From Ditylenchus dipsaci (lineage: Eukaryota > Nematoda > Chromadorea > Rhabditida > Anguinidae): a stretch of DNA of 64,000 nucleotides. Position 1 is the stretch's first letter. Each line of letters starts with the position of its first letter. The notes beneath the pieces are model-generated. The model was not told the origin of the DNA. It ran no database searches and worked only from the letters and a program-made list of their open reading frames with translations. Positions 1-9,909 of this stretch are shown here, in pieces. The position numbers were made by a program, and so were the translations under genes. The DNA lies in contig SADC01000282.1 in assembly GCA_004194705.1 (NCBI GenBank), positions 62,001 to 126,000 of the forward strand. The letters are read 5' to 3'.

Positions 1-430
1 GCTAAAAGAAATGAGTACAAGCTCCCCATTGCAACTGCTTTGCTCCCGAACAAAAGAGCTATCACATACCGGATATTCTTTCAAATGCTGCATAAAGCGT
101 TTCCTCAGCTGAGTCCTCAAGGAACCTCTTGTGACTACGAACTAGTTATTCAGAATGCAGCACGTGGAGAATGGAGGATGTCTCGATTGATGGATGCTAT
201 TGGCACCTCTGCTCTAACCTATATAAGCATCTTGAACAAGAGGGTCTCTCTGCGCGGTACGATAGCGATGTCCAGTTTGCTCATGAGGTACGTCTTTATA
301 ACTTCAGTGTTATTTCGTTATTGATTTTAGTTTCGCAAAATTGTGGCGTTAGCGTGTGTACCCGTCTCGCACCTTGATGTATCCTTTGCATCACTGAAAC
401 AGAATCTCCCACTCTCTTTGAATCATGAAA
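1..430 (+). pseudogene. Phantom/MULE transposase fragment (second copy)
   Basis: Starts mid-exon at the window edge and matches, exon for exon, the transposase at 14.6-15.0 kb: NEYKLPIATALLPNKRAITY here against NEYVFPIATALLPNKRAVTY there, then the second catalytic block CDYELVIQNAARGEW. A lost G just after GEW (about base 174) shifts the frame, so the conserved DGCYWHLCSNLYKHLEQ stretch is only readable in another frame. The donor GTACGT at about 286 and the next exon (RKIVALACVPVSHLD) are still visible, and homology fades near 430. This is the remnant of a second element whose 5' part lies outside the window. The GGCGGTGTTTTGTC repeat at 900-990 is probably part of its right terminus. Confidence 0.8.
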
Positions 431-576
431 TGAAAATGAAATTATGAAATGAAAATGAAATTAGTGCAATTCATCAGTCTTTTTGTTGTTATTCGCATTA
501 CTACTAATAAAGAACTTGGTACTTGAAGATCTTGTTAAAAGGTCCAAGAGGAGTTAGGTGCAGAATATGTAACAGG

Positions 577-696
577 TAGGGTTGGCGACCAGTCGAAATT
601 TCCGACTCGACGCGTAGAGTCAAACGTTGAAAGTCGAAACTTTCTCGACTTTTCACATGAAAAGTCGATATCGACGGGTTAAGACGCCAACCCTAG
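577..696. mobile_element. hAT-type MITE, 120 bp
   Basis: Termini TAGGGTTGGCGAC and its imperfect complement ending CCAACCCTA. Flanked by an 8-bp TSD, GTAACAGG at 569-576 and GTAATAGG at 697-704 (7/8). The interior is rich in GTCGAAA, like the larger elements at 41031 and 51911 that begin TAGGTTGTCGAC, so it looks like a short non-autonomous relative. Confidence 0.85.
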
Positions 697-899
697 TAAT
701 AGGTTATAAACATCCTAAAAGTGGATCGATAGGATGATACTAAGTTAAAGGTTTCAATACAATGATACTTGAGATTGCTACGTACAGACAACAAATAAGG
801 AGAGCATATAGGCCCTCAGGCAGCGAAGTAAATTTTTAGTTTACATCTATGTCTATTCAAACAATAATATCTTAAAGGTTTTGATCATCTTGAGGTAGA

Positions 900-990
900 A
901 CACAAAGCGGCGGTTTTTTGTCGTAGGCGGTGTTATGTAGGGCGGTGTTTTGTCGTAGGCGGTGTTTTGTCCCGCGGTATTTTGTCCTGA
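900..990. repeat. GGCGGTGTTTTGTC tandem repeat
   Basis: About six degenerate copies of a 14-bp unit. The same unit forms the right arm at 17010-17165 and, inverted, the left arm at 13515-13675 of the Phantom/MULE element, so this is probably the right terminal array of the transposon fragment at 1-430. Confidence 0.7.
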
Positions 991-1330
991 CCCCGGTTGT
1001 TGTACCCGGCCAATGGGTTGGCCGCTCCGCGTCCAAGATCAGCACACTCCACATTGCAAGAAATTGGGAAAAATATGTATGTTACAGCTCAAAAATTTCA
1101 TTTTTCTTTCCAGGACAAAAATTATTTTGAATTTAGGGGCGTTATTTGAGGGGGTTATTTGGTGGGGGGAGGGGGGGGTGTGTTATTTGGGGCGTCACGC
1201 CGTAGAAAACTAATAAGTGGTATTTAGTTTTGGCCATAAAATACTGAAAAATGGGCATAAATATTTAATTGGCCATAAACTCGACGTGGCCATAAAATAC
1301 TGAATTTTGGCTATATAATACTGAATTATG

Positions 1331-2864
1331 GGGCAGCCGACGATTGCGCGAAATCAAATTGCGCAAATTCACATTGCGCAATGTTCAAATTGCGCAAATG
1401 CAAATTGCGCAAATGCGAATTGCGCCAAAATCAAATTGCGCAAACGTAAACTGCGCCAAAGTCAAATTACGCAAATGCAAATACCGCGGCTGTTGCACTC
1501 TTTGTTTGAGCTACTCTTTCTAATCTGTTTTCATGTCATGTAATAATAAATTTTAGAAAGATGGTCAGGCAGTTAAATACTGAAAGGGGCAATGTTCTAG
1601 GCTTATGCAGTGGTTGATCAATGAGGTTTGGTCGTGTTCGCCACTCTGATAGCAAATGGACATGGAGGCGCACAAGAAAGAATTGCTCTGGAACAGCTGT
1701 ATCAACAAATCAGGAGAATTTGGTCGAAGAAAAGAAGCATCACGGTCATCTTCCAGATACAGCTCTTGTTGAAGTTGTTTTTTTCAGTTCTTTAGATAAA
1801 TGTTTTACCTTATGCTTTAGATTAGAAAGCGGGTGTCGGAAGTATTTTGAGTTCTTTAGGTCAAGATATGGAGCTACCAAAACTCTTTTTTTATAGTCAC
1901 CTCCACTGAGCAAGTTCTGGAGTCTCGGATGTTTGCTTCACTCAGAATGGAAAAGTAATTCTGTCGGCTTCGCTGGAAGGTTCAGTACGTGCCCATGATA
2001 CCAAACGGTTGGGTTTGCTTATTTACTGATTTGACATTTACCATTTACTGCTCAGATACCGAAATTTCCGCACATTAGTGAGTTTGTTGGCTGCTGCTAA
2101 AGAGGAATTTCAAATGAATTTTTAGTCTCAATTGGAGCCCATCTTGAAAAAGTATCACAGTAGTTGAATCATGAATTTATTGTTATTAGTTTCGTTGTCA
2201 CGTCTTCCCAAAATAAAAATAAAGTAGTGTAGATGTAGGAAAGTAGTGTAGGAATTTTTGAAGAAATTTGGTGAGAACGTAGAACCTCCTAATTTTAGTA
2301 AAATCATGGCGTATTTGCATCCGCGCAGTTTGATATATACAGAGGATGACTGGATATTAGATCGTAAACGCACGAAGATGACAGAGGTAGAGTACTTGAA
2401 AAAACTCTAAGGATGATTTATTAAAAGGTCCTACAAATAATTGAGTGTCCATAACAAGATGGTGAAGGTTATCTGAAAACGGTAGAAATTCACGGTAGAA
2501 ATAATGGAGCGACTCTAATTGAGGATCGAACATTGTATATTGGGGATGTAAGGGTTGTATGCCCGTGGATGATTGTAGGTTGGATTTTTTTTTTTTTTGA
2601 TAGATTAAATTTTTAGAAAGGATGCAGATGATTGAATGATCAAATGGAAAAGTCTTGGAATAGTAGATCCCTCTAATTTTGATAAAATCGTAGCGCTGTT
2701 TACATTTGCGCAATTTGATATCTGCGCAATTTACACTGGCGCAATATGATTTTGGCGCAATTTGCATTTGCGCAATTCGCATTTGCGCAATTTGCATTTG
2801 CGCAATTTGAACATTGCGCAATGTGAATTTGCGCAATTTGATTTCGCGCAATCGTCGGCTGCCC
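1331..2864. mobile_element. Foldback element with GCGCAA-repeat termini and 8-bp TSD
   Basis: Left end GGGCAGCCGACGATTGCGCG is inverted at the right end (CGCGCAATCGTCGGCTGCCC). Both ends continue into arrays of a roughly 13-bp unit (ATTGCGCAAATGC), 1343-1490 on the left and 2705-2855 on the right. An exact 8-bp TSD, GAATTATG, lies at 1323-1330 and 2865-2872. An 8-bp TSD suits hAT or Mutator-like elements. The interior holds a FLYWCH-like exon at about 1.63-1.77 kb but no full transposase, so the element is probably non-autonomous. Confidence 0.85.
1621..1790 (+). pseudogene. FLYWCH-like zinc-finger exon
   Basis: The reading frame contains SDSKWTWRRTRKNCSGTAVS followed by KKHHGHLPDTA. The spacing W..R....C.G.............HHGHLP fits a FLYWCH finger (WxCxxxxxxCxA...HxHxP), with RRTRKNC where the family usually has one more Cys. 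FLYWCH fingers are the DNA-binding module of Phantom-type Mutator transposases. It lies inside the 1331-2864 element with no catalytic domain beside it, so it is probably the truncated N-terminus of an element-encoded protein. The exon limits are uncertain. Confidence 0.45.
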
Positions 2865-2979
2865 GAATTATGGCCATAAAACTTTTGATTTTTGGCCATA
2901 AACTTAAATTTGGCCGTAAAATACTGAATTTTGGCCATAAAAGTACTCTTTTTGTGGAAAACAGTTTTTCTGAGGCTAG

Positions 2980-3547
2980 CCTAAGAAATTATCTAGATGG
3001 TCATCAGCATCAGCAAATCTTTCGTCAGGGCTATGGTGTGCGTGTTCCTTTGATTGAGAGTTTGCAGCAGAAGCTCTACCAAGGCAAGCCGGCGTTCTAT
3101 GATTCAGTGCATGGTGTCTACGATGATGGGAAGCAAGCCTACCTTTACGTTCCGACAGACGATACCAGCACAGCTATTGAACTCGTCGGTCAGAGTGGAC
3201 AGCATGGTATGTCTTTCAAGTTCTGCTACAGCGTGTCACTTTTAAAGTTCTGCCTCTAGGTGTTTACTTTGGTCTAGAATACGGTGAACGGTGCTTCTTT
3301 CGCCCGAATATCGCTCCACAGCTTCAAGGCAAGCCAGCGTTCTACGACTCGAATCGAGGACTTCTATACGATGGCCAGCATGTGTATGCCTATCAGGAGA
3401 GTCAGCCGATCACAGCCATCGATTTGCCGAGCCAGCAGCAGCACAGCCAGCATCAATCCGCAGCAGCGTGCCTACTACCAGCAGTTGGTCCGTGATATGA
3501 ACGGCAACGCTCTGGATACCTCTTTGCTGCCTAGAAGTGCCAAGTGA
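2980..3547 (+). CDS. 3' exons of an unrecognised gene with a duplicated GKPAFYDS motif
   Basis: Exon 1 is about 2980-3206 and exon 2 is 3260-3547, separated by a 53-bp GT..AG intron (3207-3259) that keeps frame (QHG/VYFGLEYGER). Two copies of one motif are visible: YQGKPAFYDSVHGVYDDG and LQGKPAFYDSNRGLLYDG, each followed by a YVY/YAY and an AIEL/AIDL stretch, so the protein carries an internal repeat of about 45 residues. After a Gln/His-rich run the frame appears to slip: a more protein-like tail (NPQQRAYYQQLVRDMNG) is open in a neighbouring frame to a stop at 3545-3547. AATAAATGAATAAA follows near 3602. I do not recognise the family. Upstream exons are not evident; the gene is preceded by a repeat array. 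Confidence 0.6.
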
Positions 3548-3788
3548 TCAAAATAATATCTCTTTTTTGATATACACGCTGTCTTCGTTGTCCGTGTTAT
3601 AAATAAATGAATAAATTATCGTGACAAAAATTTTGTAATAATGGAACAGCGGACTTGAAGTCTAGTCAGAGTATTTTTACTGTATAAAGGGACGCGGAAA
3701 TTTTATAAATGAATCACCTAAATCGTTACGTGATTGTTTTAGGAGTTTTTCTTCGGCTCGTACCATTGATATTTTGCAAATATTTGCT

Positions 3789-3805
3789 NNNNNNNNNNNN
3801 NNNNN
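3789..3805. other. Assembly gap (17 N)
   Basis: Seventeen N at the left edge of a TCGCACGAC repeat arm, so the true arm length is unknown. Confidence 1.
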
Positions 3806-4800
3806 GTTTTTTCCGAATATGTCGCACGACACAAACGTTTTCTTTTCGAATTTGTCGCACAACACAGACGGTTTTTTGTTCTTATTTGATTTTCTTCGCT
3901 CTTCGTCCTGATTGCTATTTATCTCTTACTGCATAGCTATGATTATATTTTTATAGTTAGCAAAGATGTCTAGTGTTCGGAAACGAAAGTAAGCCTATAT
4001 GGCAAGACACACAGTAGAATCATGAAGAGTCAGCAGAACAGGCAGAAACGCGTTATCTTGGCCAATGATTTTTCATACACTTTCAGATCGGTGGTATTTG
4101 GTTTATATCAACTTTGGTTTATTCAAACTTTCTGACTACCTCATTAAGACATGAGGAGAGGCCAGAAGAATATTTCCGGCAAGTTCGCCAGGCAGTTAGA
4201 GTCAGAGGAGCAAGTCCATGTCTGGTCAGAGCTTTGGAATGAGAGAAAGAAATTCGAAATAGAAGAGCCATTTTACGAAGATGTATCGACTTCCTCAAAT
4301 CAATGCAAGATGCGCTTTTCTTTGCGAACGGCCAAAATCCAGACGTGGATATGTGGAGTGATGATGAAGAGGAGGAAGATCAGGAATATCGATTTATGTT
4401 ACGTAAAATGTTTAGCTCATCATTGTTACCAGATGGTTAAAAATAAAGTTAAAAAGCGTAATTAGGCGTTTTAATCCTTTATCGCTAATTATTACCAAAA
4501 GGGCTGATTTTAAGAAATTTCGACTTGATAACTAAGTTTGAGCAAAATATGAAGAATTAAAAAGTGGAAAATCCTTTTGGCGTGCGACAAAACCGTGAAA
4601 AAACCATTTTTGTCGCGCGACAATGACGAAAAAAGTCGTTTTTGTCGCGCGACAAATTCGGAAAAAGTCGTTTTTGTCGCGCGACAAATTCGGAAAAAGT
4701 CGTTTTTGTCGCGCGACAATGACGAAAAAAAGTCGTTTTTGTCGCGCGACAAATTCGGAAAAGTCGTTTTTGTCGCGCGACAAATACTTTTAAAAACCGA
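3806..4800. mobile_element. Foldback element with GTCGCGCGACAAA arrays
   Basis: The right arm (4575-4795) is seven or so copies of a roughly 30-bp unit, TTTTTGTCGCGCGACAAATT. The left arm (3806-3880) is the inverted, more diverged version (CCGAATTTGTCGCACAACAC) and abuts the N gap. Each unit is itself partly palindromic (TTGTCGCGCGACAA). The arms enclose a terminal coding exon at 4141-4440. No TSD could be assigned because of the gap. Confidence 0.7.
4141..4440 (+). pseudogene. 3' terminal exon, acidic C-terminus, unrecognised
   Basis: The most protein-like frame reads RPEEYFRQVRQAVRVRGASP, then one in-frame TGA near 4240, then IDFLKSMQDALFFANGQNPD and an acidic SDDEEEEDQEYR stretch, ending in TAA at 4438-4440 with AATAAAG immediately after. 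The acidic tail and adjacent poly(A)-type signal suggest a genuine last exon. The TGA may be a mutation or a sequence error. It lies between inverted TCGCGCGAC arms. An alternative frame of 104 codons is uninterrupted but looks less like a protein. Confidence 0.45.
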
Positions 4801-4857
4801 TTTTGTCCGGTTGCCGCAAATACATAGAGTTTCTTCAATGTGTTTATCTTGCGCAGA

Positions 4858-5006
4858 TTGAGCATCCTGGTCAAGATGGAGAATATGTAAAAGTGGATAA
4901 GATTAAACTTATGGATCTAAACGTTGATGACTTGAATGCTCCTCCGTATGAAGAGTACCTGGAGAACGAAATTTTGAATATCTTAATTAATTATTCATTT
5001 TGCTGA
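4858..5006 (+). CDS. Terminal exon fragment, unrecognised
   Basis: After a plausible acceptor (CTTGCGCAG), a frame opens as IEHPGQDGEYVKVDKIKLMD, continues DLNAPPYEEYLENEIL and stops with TGA at 5004-5006. It is acidic and protein-like but has no recognisable domain. A mariner-like MITE begins 10 bp downstream. Confidence 0.35.
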
Positions 5007-5015
5007 GTTGTTGTA

Positions 5016-5311
5016 CAGGGTGCGCTAAAATTACGCGGCCACTTTTTAATTTGCACTAATTTTATTATTTTGTCTGCTATTGGGTTTAAAATTGTTTGCA
5101 ACTGTTGTATGATTGTAACTGTGCTTATACTCTGATCATTTTAGAAAACGGCCACAATCAGAAAACAAGAATTTTCGAGCCGCTTTGGTCTGACTATCCG
5201 AAAGTGCCTTCAACGTTGTGCCGCAATAAAAAGTGGTTAAAAAAATTTTAAAAAAAAAAGAGCTACATGGCCGAATTTTTTTGGATGGCCGCGTATTTTT
5301 AGCGCACCCTT
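5016..5311. mobile_element. Mariner-like MITE, 296 bp
   Basis: Ends CAGGGTGCGCTAAAATTACG and, inverted, CGTATTTTTAGCGCACCCTT, both continuing into GCGGCCA/TGGCCGC. Flanked by TA at 5014-5015 and 5312-5313. CAGGGTG ends with a TA target are typical of Tc1/mariner derivatives. No ORF. Confidence 0.75.
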
Positions 5312-5565
5312 TAGATGTTATTTGTCGTGAATAAAAGTATGAATGAGTGCAGGAACACTCATTCATGTGTGCATGAATAAGCGCATGATAAGTGTAGAAC
5401 TTGATATTTGCACGTTCTCTTTTGTTGGTTTATTCTCGAGAATATTATCGGTTTATTATTCTTATTATATTATATTATCTATATTTAACTAAAGCGCCAT
5501 TTCGTCGTCGTCGTCTGTCGGGACGCGGAATTTGTTTTGACTTCAAAACCTAATATTGTTATCAT

Positions 5566-5878
5566 ATTTTAATGTTATTGTGAAAAAACGCTCTGTTACG
5601 TTGTAGCTTAGAATCTCAGCTATCTTTTAAAACAAGTTAGCCCCGATATCATGCTTCGTCGATGCTGGCCATCGATTTTAAGCCGGGTACTAACCCTAAA
5701 TAAGGAAAAATCCGTATTTTACGCTAAACATTGAAAAAAAATTTTAATGTTATAAATTTTTCAAAAAAGCGCTCTGTTACGTTGTAGCTTAGTATCTCAG
5801 CTATCTTTTGAAAACAAGTTCGCCCCGATATCATGCTTCGTCGATGCTGGCCATCGATTTTAAGCCGGGTACTAACCA
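5566..5878. repeat. Tandem duplication of about 130 bp
   Basis: The segment containing GCTCTGTTACGTTGTAGCTT through CATCGATTTTAAGCCGGGTA at 5590-5697 recurs at 5770-5876 with few differences. No coding content seen. Confidence 0.8.
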
Positions 5879-6590
5879 GGGTAGGTCGGTGGTCAGGTTG
5901 GGTGGGTGGAAGGGTGAGTAGGGTAGGTTGGTGATCAGGTAGGGAGGTTAGAAGGGTAACTAGGTAAGTTGGTGATCAGGTAGGGAGGTTAGAAGGGTAA
6001 GTAGGGTAAGTCGTGGTCAGTTGGGTGGGTGGAAGGGTAGTAGTGTAGGTGGGTGATCAGGTAGGGTGGGTAGAAGGGTAAGTAGAGTAGGTCGGTGGTC
6101 AGGTTGGGTGGGTGGAAGGGTGAGTAGGGTAGGTTGGTGATCAGGTAGGGAGGTTAGAAGGGTAACTAGGGTAAGTTGGTGATCAGGTAGGGAGATTAGA
6201 AGGGTAAGTAGGGTAAGTCGGTGGTCAGGTTGGTGGGTGGAAGGGTAAGTAGTGTAGGTGGGTGATCAGGTAGGGTGGGTAGAAGGGTAAGTAGGGTAGG
6301 TCGGTGGTCAGGAAGGGTGGGTAGAGGGGTAAGTAGAGTAGGTTGGTGGTCACGTAGGGTGGGCAGAAGGGTCAGTAGGCTAGGTCGGTGGCCACGCAGG
6401 GCGGTTAGAAGCGTGAGTAGAGTAGGTCGGAGGGTAGGCGGCTTGGTCGATGGTCAGGCACGGTAGGTAAGTGGCCAGGTACGGGAGGTAAGCGGTCTGC
6501 TAGGTTAGGTATAATAGTAGGTAGGGTAGGTCGGAGGGTAGGTAGGCTAGGCAGGTGTTCAAGTAAGCTGGGTATGTAGGTGGCCAGTCA
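5879..6590 (+). repeat. G-rich minisatellite, about 41-bp unit
   Basis: Degenerate copies built from GGGTAGGTCGGTGGTCAGG and GGGTGGGTGGAAGGGTAAGTA. Higher-order duplication is visible: the block 5880-6060 is largely repeated at 6060-6250. Repeats degrade after 6400 and end at a short hairpin, CCGGCCTTCGGCCGAGG. The plus strand is strongly G-rich, with runs of three G at regular spacing. Confidence 0.9.
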
Positions 6591-6970
6591 GCACCGGCCT
6601 TCGGCCGAGGCGCCTTTTCTAGTTATATTATATTATTCTTCATCATTGTTTAAAGCCAAATAAAACAGCAAAAAGGTTAAAATATGCTATAAAACGTTAT
6701 TTCTTTTACGAAAAAAGGTTAAAGGGTAGATGTTACCACAAAACCATGAAAAGGCTAAAAAGGATACAAAGAAAAAAACGTACATTTTTTTTCAGTTTTT
6801 TACCAAAATGTATTTCTGGATTTAAGCTTTTAACATGCTATCAATCGTCTTTATGAATTTTTAAAAGTTGTAGAAGAATATCTTTGTATAAAGCGATTAC
6901 GCATGCGCATTGCATCCGCACCCACATGCTGATCCGGCCCAGATGCGGATTCATTGTTAATTGTTAAGGT

Positions 6971-7140
6971 CAGTGATGTGTAATTCTCCGGCTCTGGGTC
7001 ACGCTCTGGCTCCAAGTAGGAGCCAAAGCCGGAACAAATCTTTTTCAAGTTGGAAGCCCAGAGCAAGAGCCGGATTAAATTTTTTAAGCTAAGATTTCAG
7101 AGCCAAGAGCGAAGCAAAAAATCGCGAAAATACATCACTG
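6971..7140. mobile_element. hAT-type MITE, 170 bp
   Basis: Starts CAGTGATGT and ends ACATCACTG. TSD GTTAAGGT at 6963-6970 and GTTAAGGG at 7141-7148 (7/8). The interior is built from AGAGCCGGAG/CTCTTGGCTC-like words, also seen at 31640-31740. It sits about 45 bp from a minus-strand exon, so probably in an intron. Confidence 0.85.
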
Positions 7141-7185
7141 GTTAAGGGCGTATCTCGAAACAACACACTTACGTTTAAAAGTTAC

Positions 7186-7382
7186 CTTTGCTTGGATAAG
7201 ATTTCTGTTATCTAAGTCATCTATGTCTTGCGCAGCAAACGCATCAATACACCCTTTATAGAAGTAGTCAAGATTTTGCAAGATGATCTGCGCACCATCA
7301 TACGTATAGAACTTTGCATACTGTCGAAGATTGTGTGGACTTCGCTCGTTGTAGCTCGGCGGATAGAAAGTATCTCTACCAA
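7186..7382 (-). CDS. Internal exon of an unrecognised gene (related to 20662-20845)
   Basis: One open frame of about 65 codons on the minus strand, bounded by an acceptor (TTTAATTAAG) and a donor (AAG/GTAACT). It includes TFYPPSYNERSPHNLRQYAK and DYFYKGCIDAFAAQDIDD followed by LDNRNLIQAK. The other frames are broken, so the coding signal is clear. The motif FxKGxIDAF...I..L..R.LIQ recurs in an exon at 20662-20845 (SCFDGWIDACCGQNIFSLNK). I do not recognise the family, and no adjoining exons were found. Confidence 0.6.
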
Positions 7383-8667
7383 CTTAATTAAATAAAAAAA
7401 TGTAAAACATTGAGGAAAATGTGAATAAAATTTATAAAAAACTTTGGTGAACTTGTAACGAATTGAGCTTGGTATAAAAAGCTAAACTCAAAATTATATG
7501 GAAATTAGAAAGAATAAAAAAAACTTTGAACAATTGCTGGGCATCTCTGTCAGTGTTTGAAACCTGCGTGGCGTAGTAAAGAATTGAATATTTCCTGGAC
7601 AGGGCCATTGCAAGCTGTGTTTAGTTTACATTAGATTGGACTACCACTTATTAAAATAATAGCAGTGCGTTACAGTGAAAAAGGCAACGGAACAAATTTT
7701 TTTTCTCACTTGAAGACTTTCGACAAGCGCTCTACTGTATTTGACGAAAGTTCTTTGCCTGATTTTTAAAGTAGTGAAAGATCATCAATATCAGATTTAA
7801 CACAAAGCAAGTGAAAACGATGATGCTTTAGAGGATGCCCGTCGCCCGCAATGAGAATTTCACACGTGTGAATGCGCGCGGCACATATTACATCAACTTG
7901 ATACAAATTATGACTTTATACACTTTTTTTGAATTCGCGCGTTTTGAATCTTCGTTTTTTTGCATATTTCGTTATTTTTCTTAGATTAGGCTTTAGGCTT
8001 AGGCCTGGGTAGGCCAGCGCACGTTAGGGCGGACTCCACGGCCCTCAAAATTCAAAAACATAATCACTTTACCATTTATGCGCCAAATGCGAATATTAAA
8101 ATTTGACTGAAATATCGGTACATTAACCTGAGCCTGTACTAGGTTTGTAACTTATTTTATTTCGATCTTTTTTGGGTAAGTTTATTTTTAAAAGCTTCCT
8201 CACATCTAGGCATCAAAAAAAGCCATCACTCGCCATGAAAACACGCAAATTTTAGAGATGCCAGTGATGTTTTCGAAAGATATTCCAAAAAAGTCATCTG
8301 GTTTTGAAACAATAACTGACCTGACACTTGAATTAACATTCGAAACCCTGAAAAAGTGGGGCTGAGGCGTGATAGAGGAGTAATTTTGCTACGTTTTGGT
8401 ACTAAAAAAGTGTTCGAAAATACAATTTCAGGCCCCTCATACAAAAGTTAGACGAAAAACGCAAAAACTCATATTTTTAATCGTAAAAATGCCACTTGTT
8501 TGCCTTAAACGGGTTCTAGTTGTAAAATTTCTGACTTCACAAAAATTGGTCTGACTTTTCTGGTACCTGAATGTATAGGCTACATTTGGTATATTAATTG
8601 CTCTAAAAATTCTGTAGTTTTGCACTTTTTCTCTGTCGTGTGTTTGAAAATATTTTTTTGCGTTTAG
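7383..8667. other. No gene seen
   Basis: AT-rich sequence without a convincing exon, array or inverted repeat. Possibly intronic to the acyl-CoA synthetase remnant that follows. Confidence 0.4.
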
Positions 8668-9347
8668 GCAATCCAAATGGTCCAAACCTGATGGCTTCGG
8701 TGGACGCGTCAAACTGATGATCACTGGCTCAGCTCCGGTCTCAGGTCAAGTGCTCACCTTCGTTCGCTGTGCTCCGAGATGCTTCGTGATAGAAGGCTGT
8801 GGTCAGACTGAGTGCGTGGCTGCATGCACGGTACGAGTTTTTCGTAAAAAATATCTGATTGTTTTATAATGTAATGTTTTGTTCAGGTGACTATCTAAGG
8901 AGATATAGTTCCTGGACATTTGGGTGTGCCTTCTCCTTGCAATTCCACCAAGTTGGTCAATGTACCAGAGCTCAACTACTTTGCAAAAGATCAAGCCGGT
9001 AAAGCCTGTGTCAGGGGATTCAATGTCTTCCGTGGCTACTACAAGAATGAGGAAGAGACAAATCTGGTGTTGGACGCAGATGGATGGCTGCATACTGGAG
9101 ACATAGAAGAATGGACAGAGCGAGGCACTCTGAAAATCGTCGACAGAAAGAAGCATATCTTCAAATTGGCTCAGGTATTGATTTGCTTTAGTATTTGTGG
9201 TGAACGTGTTTTCTGTTTCTAGGGTGAATACATTGCTCCAGAAAAGATCGAACATGTCTACCTGCGTTCCAAGTACGTTGCTCAGTGCTTTGTCTACGGC
9301 GGAAGCCTGAAGGTTGTCTTGTCGGAGTCGTTGTTCCTGATGCAGAG
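8668..9347 (+). pseudogene. Long-chain acyl-CoA synthetase (ACSL) fragment
   Basis: Three exons of the AMP-binding domain: 8668-8830 (GGRVKLMITGSAPVSGQVLT, then EGCGQTEC), 8887-9174 (DGWLHTGDIEEW, LKIVDRKKHIFKLAQ) and 9223-9347 (GEYIAPEKIEHVYLRSKYVA). Introns of 56 and 48 bp have GT..AG borders. The family activates long-chain fatty acids to acyl-CoA at ER or mitochondrial membranes. GQTEC and TGD..W are the ATP/AMP-site motifs and DRKKHIFKL is the family linker. Damage: an in-frame TAA at 8896-8898 right after the first intron, and a one-base loss after SLK that knocks the expected GVVVPDAE block out of frame. The N-terminal half and C-terminus were not found nearby, and a foldback element begins 560 bp downstream. 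Confidence 0.9.
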
Positions 9348-9909
9348 GTCAGTCTTTTTACAGATACTTTGTGGTTACAGCGAGTTCAATTATAGGTTCT
9401 CTGCTCATCTGCTATGGCTGAATGTGATCAGAATGCTAGAATCTTAATCGTTTATTTGATTTTTTTTGTATCGCTATGTTCTGTACTGTCGCAAATAAAA
9501 TCGTTTTCCTATGCTCTATTTTGTACCCCTTTTCAAGTATCAGATGGCAGATAGCACACACTAAAGTTTTCCAAAGTTTCAATTTTCCTAAGAATTTTTC
9601 TTGGCATAAGAATTTGATTATGGTTATAAATTTCTTGGCCGTTAAAAAAGCAACCCTACAATATGTATTTGAGTCGGTACAAGGTCGTCTGAAATCGTTT
9701 GTTGTGTTGAATTTTCGTTAAAAACTATAATTGGCGCTACAAAAGTACTTCTTTTATCAAAAAAGTATATTCTAATCAATAATCACTAAGAAATTTGGAA
9801 AATATAGAAAAATGTTTTTCAAAAATTTTGGCGTTTTGTTTATTTTAAACCGGACGTAAATTTGAATTTTAAGGGGCCGTGACTCCAAAGTGTGTCTAAA
9901 CTGAAGAGT
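9348..9909. other. No gene seen
   Basis: AT-rich stretch between the ACSL piece and the CTAGCGTCAAAA foldback arm. An 81-codon open frame here has no protein-like features. Confidence 0.4.

Larger units (their letters stand above)
1228..2950. repeat. GGCCATAAAATACTGAATTTT array, interrupted
   Basis: A GGCCATAAA/GGCCGTAAA repeat runs over 1228-1330 and resumes at 2865-2950. The middle is occupied by an insertion (1331-2864) that duplicated 8 bp of the array. The same repeat family forms inverted arms at 17885-18140 and 19250-19480. Confidence 0.8.

Noticed and set aside
4510..4874. Overlapping frames repeating SRDKNDFF or ARQKRLF
   Set aside because: By-products of the GTCGCGCGACAAA array, open on both strands.
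5879..6590. 63-codon frame in the G-rich minisatellite
   Set aside because: Arg/Gly/Val periodicity comes from the repeat; no start context or splice evidence.
8226..8724. Minus-strand frames of 72 and 95 codons
   Set aside because: Antisense shadows overlapping the start of the ACSL exon on the plus strand, with no conserved features.
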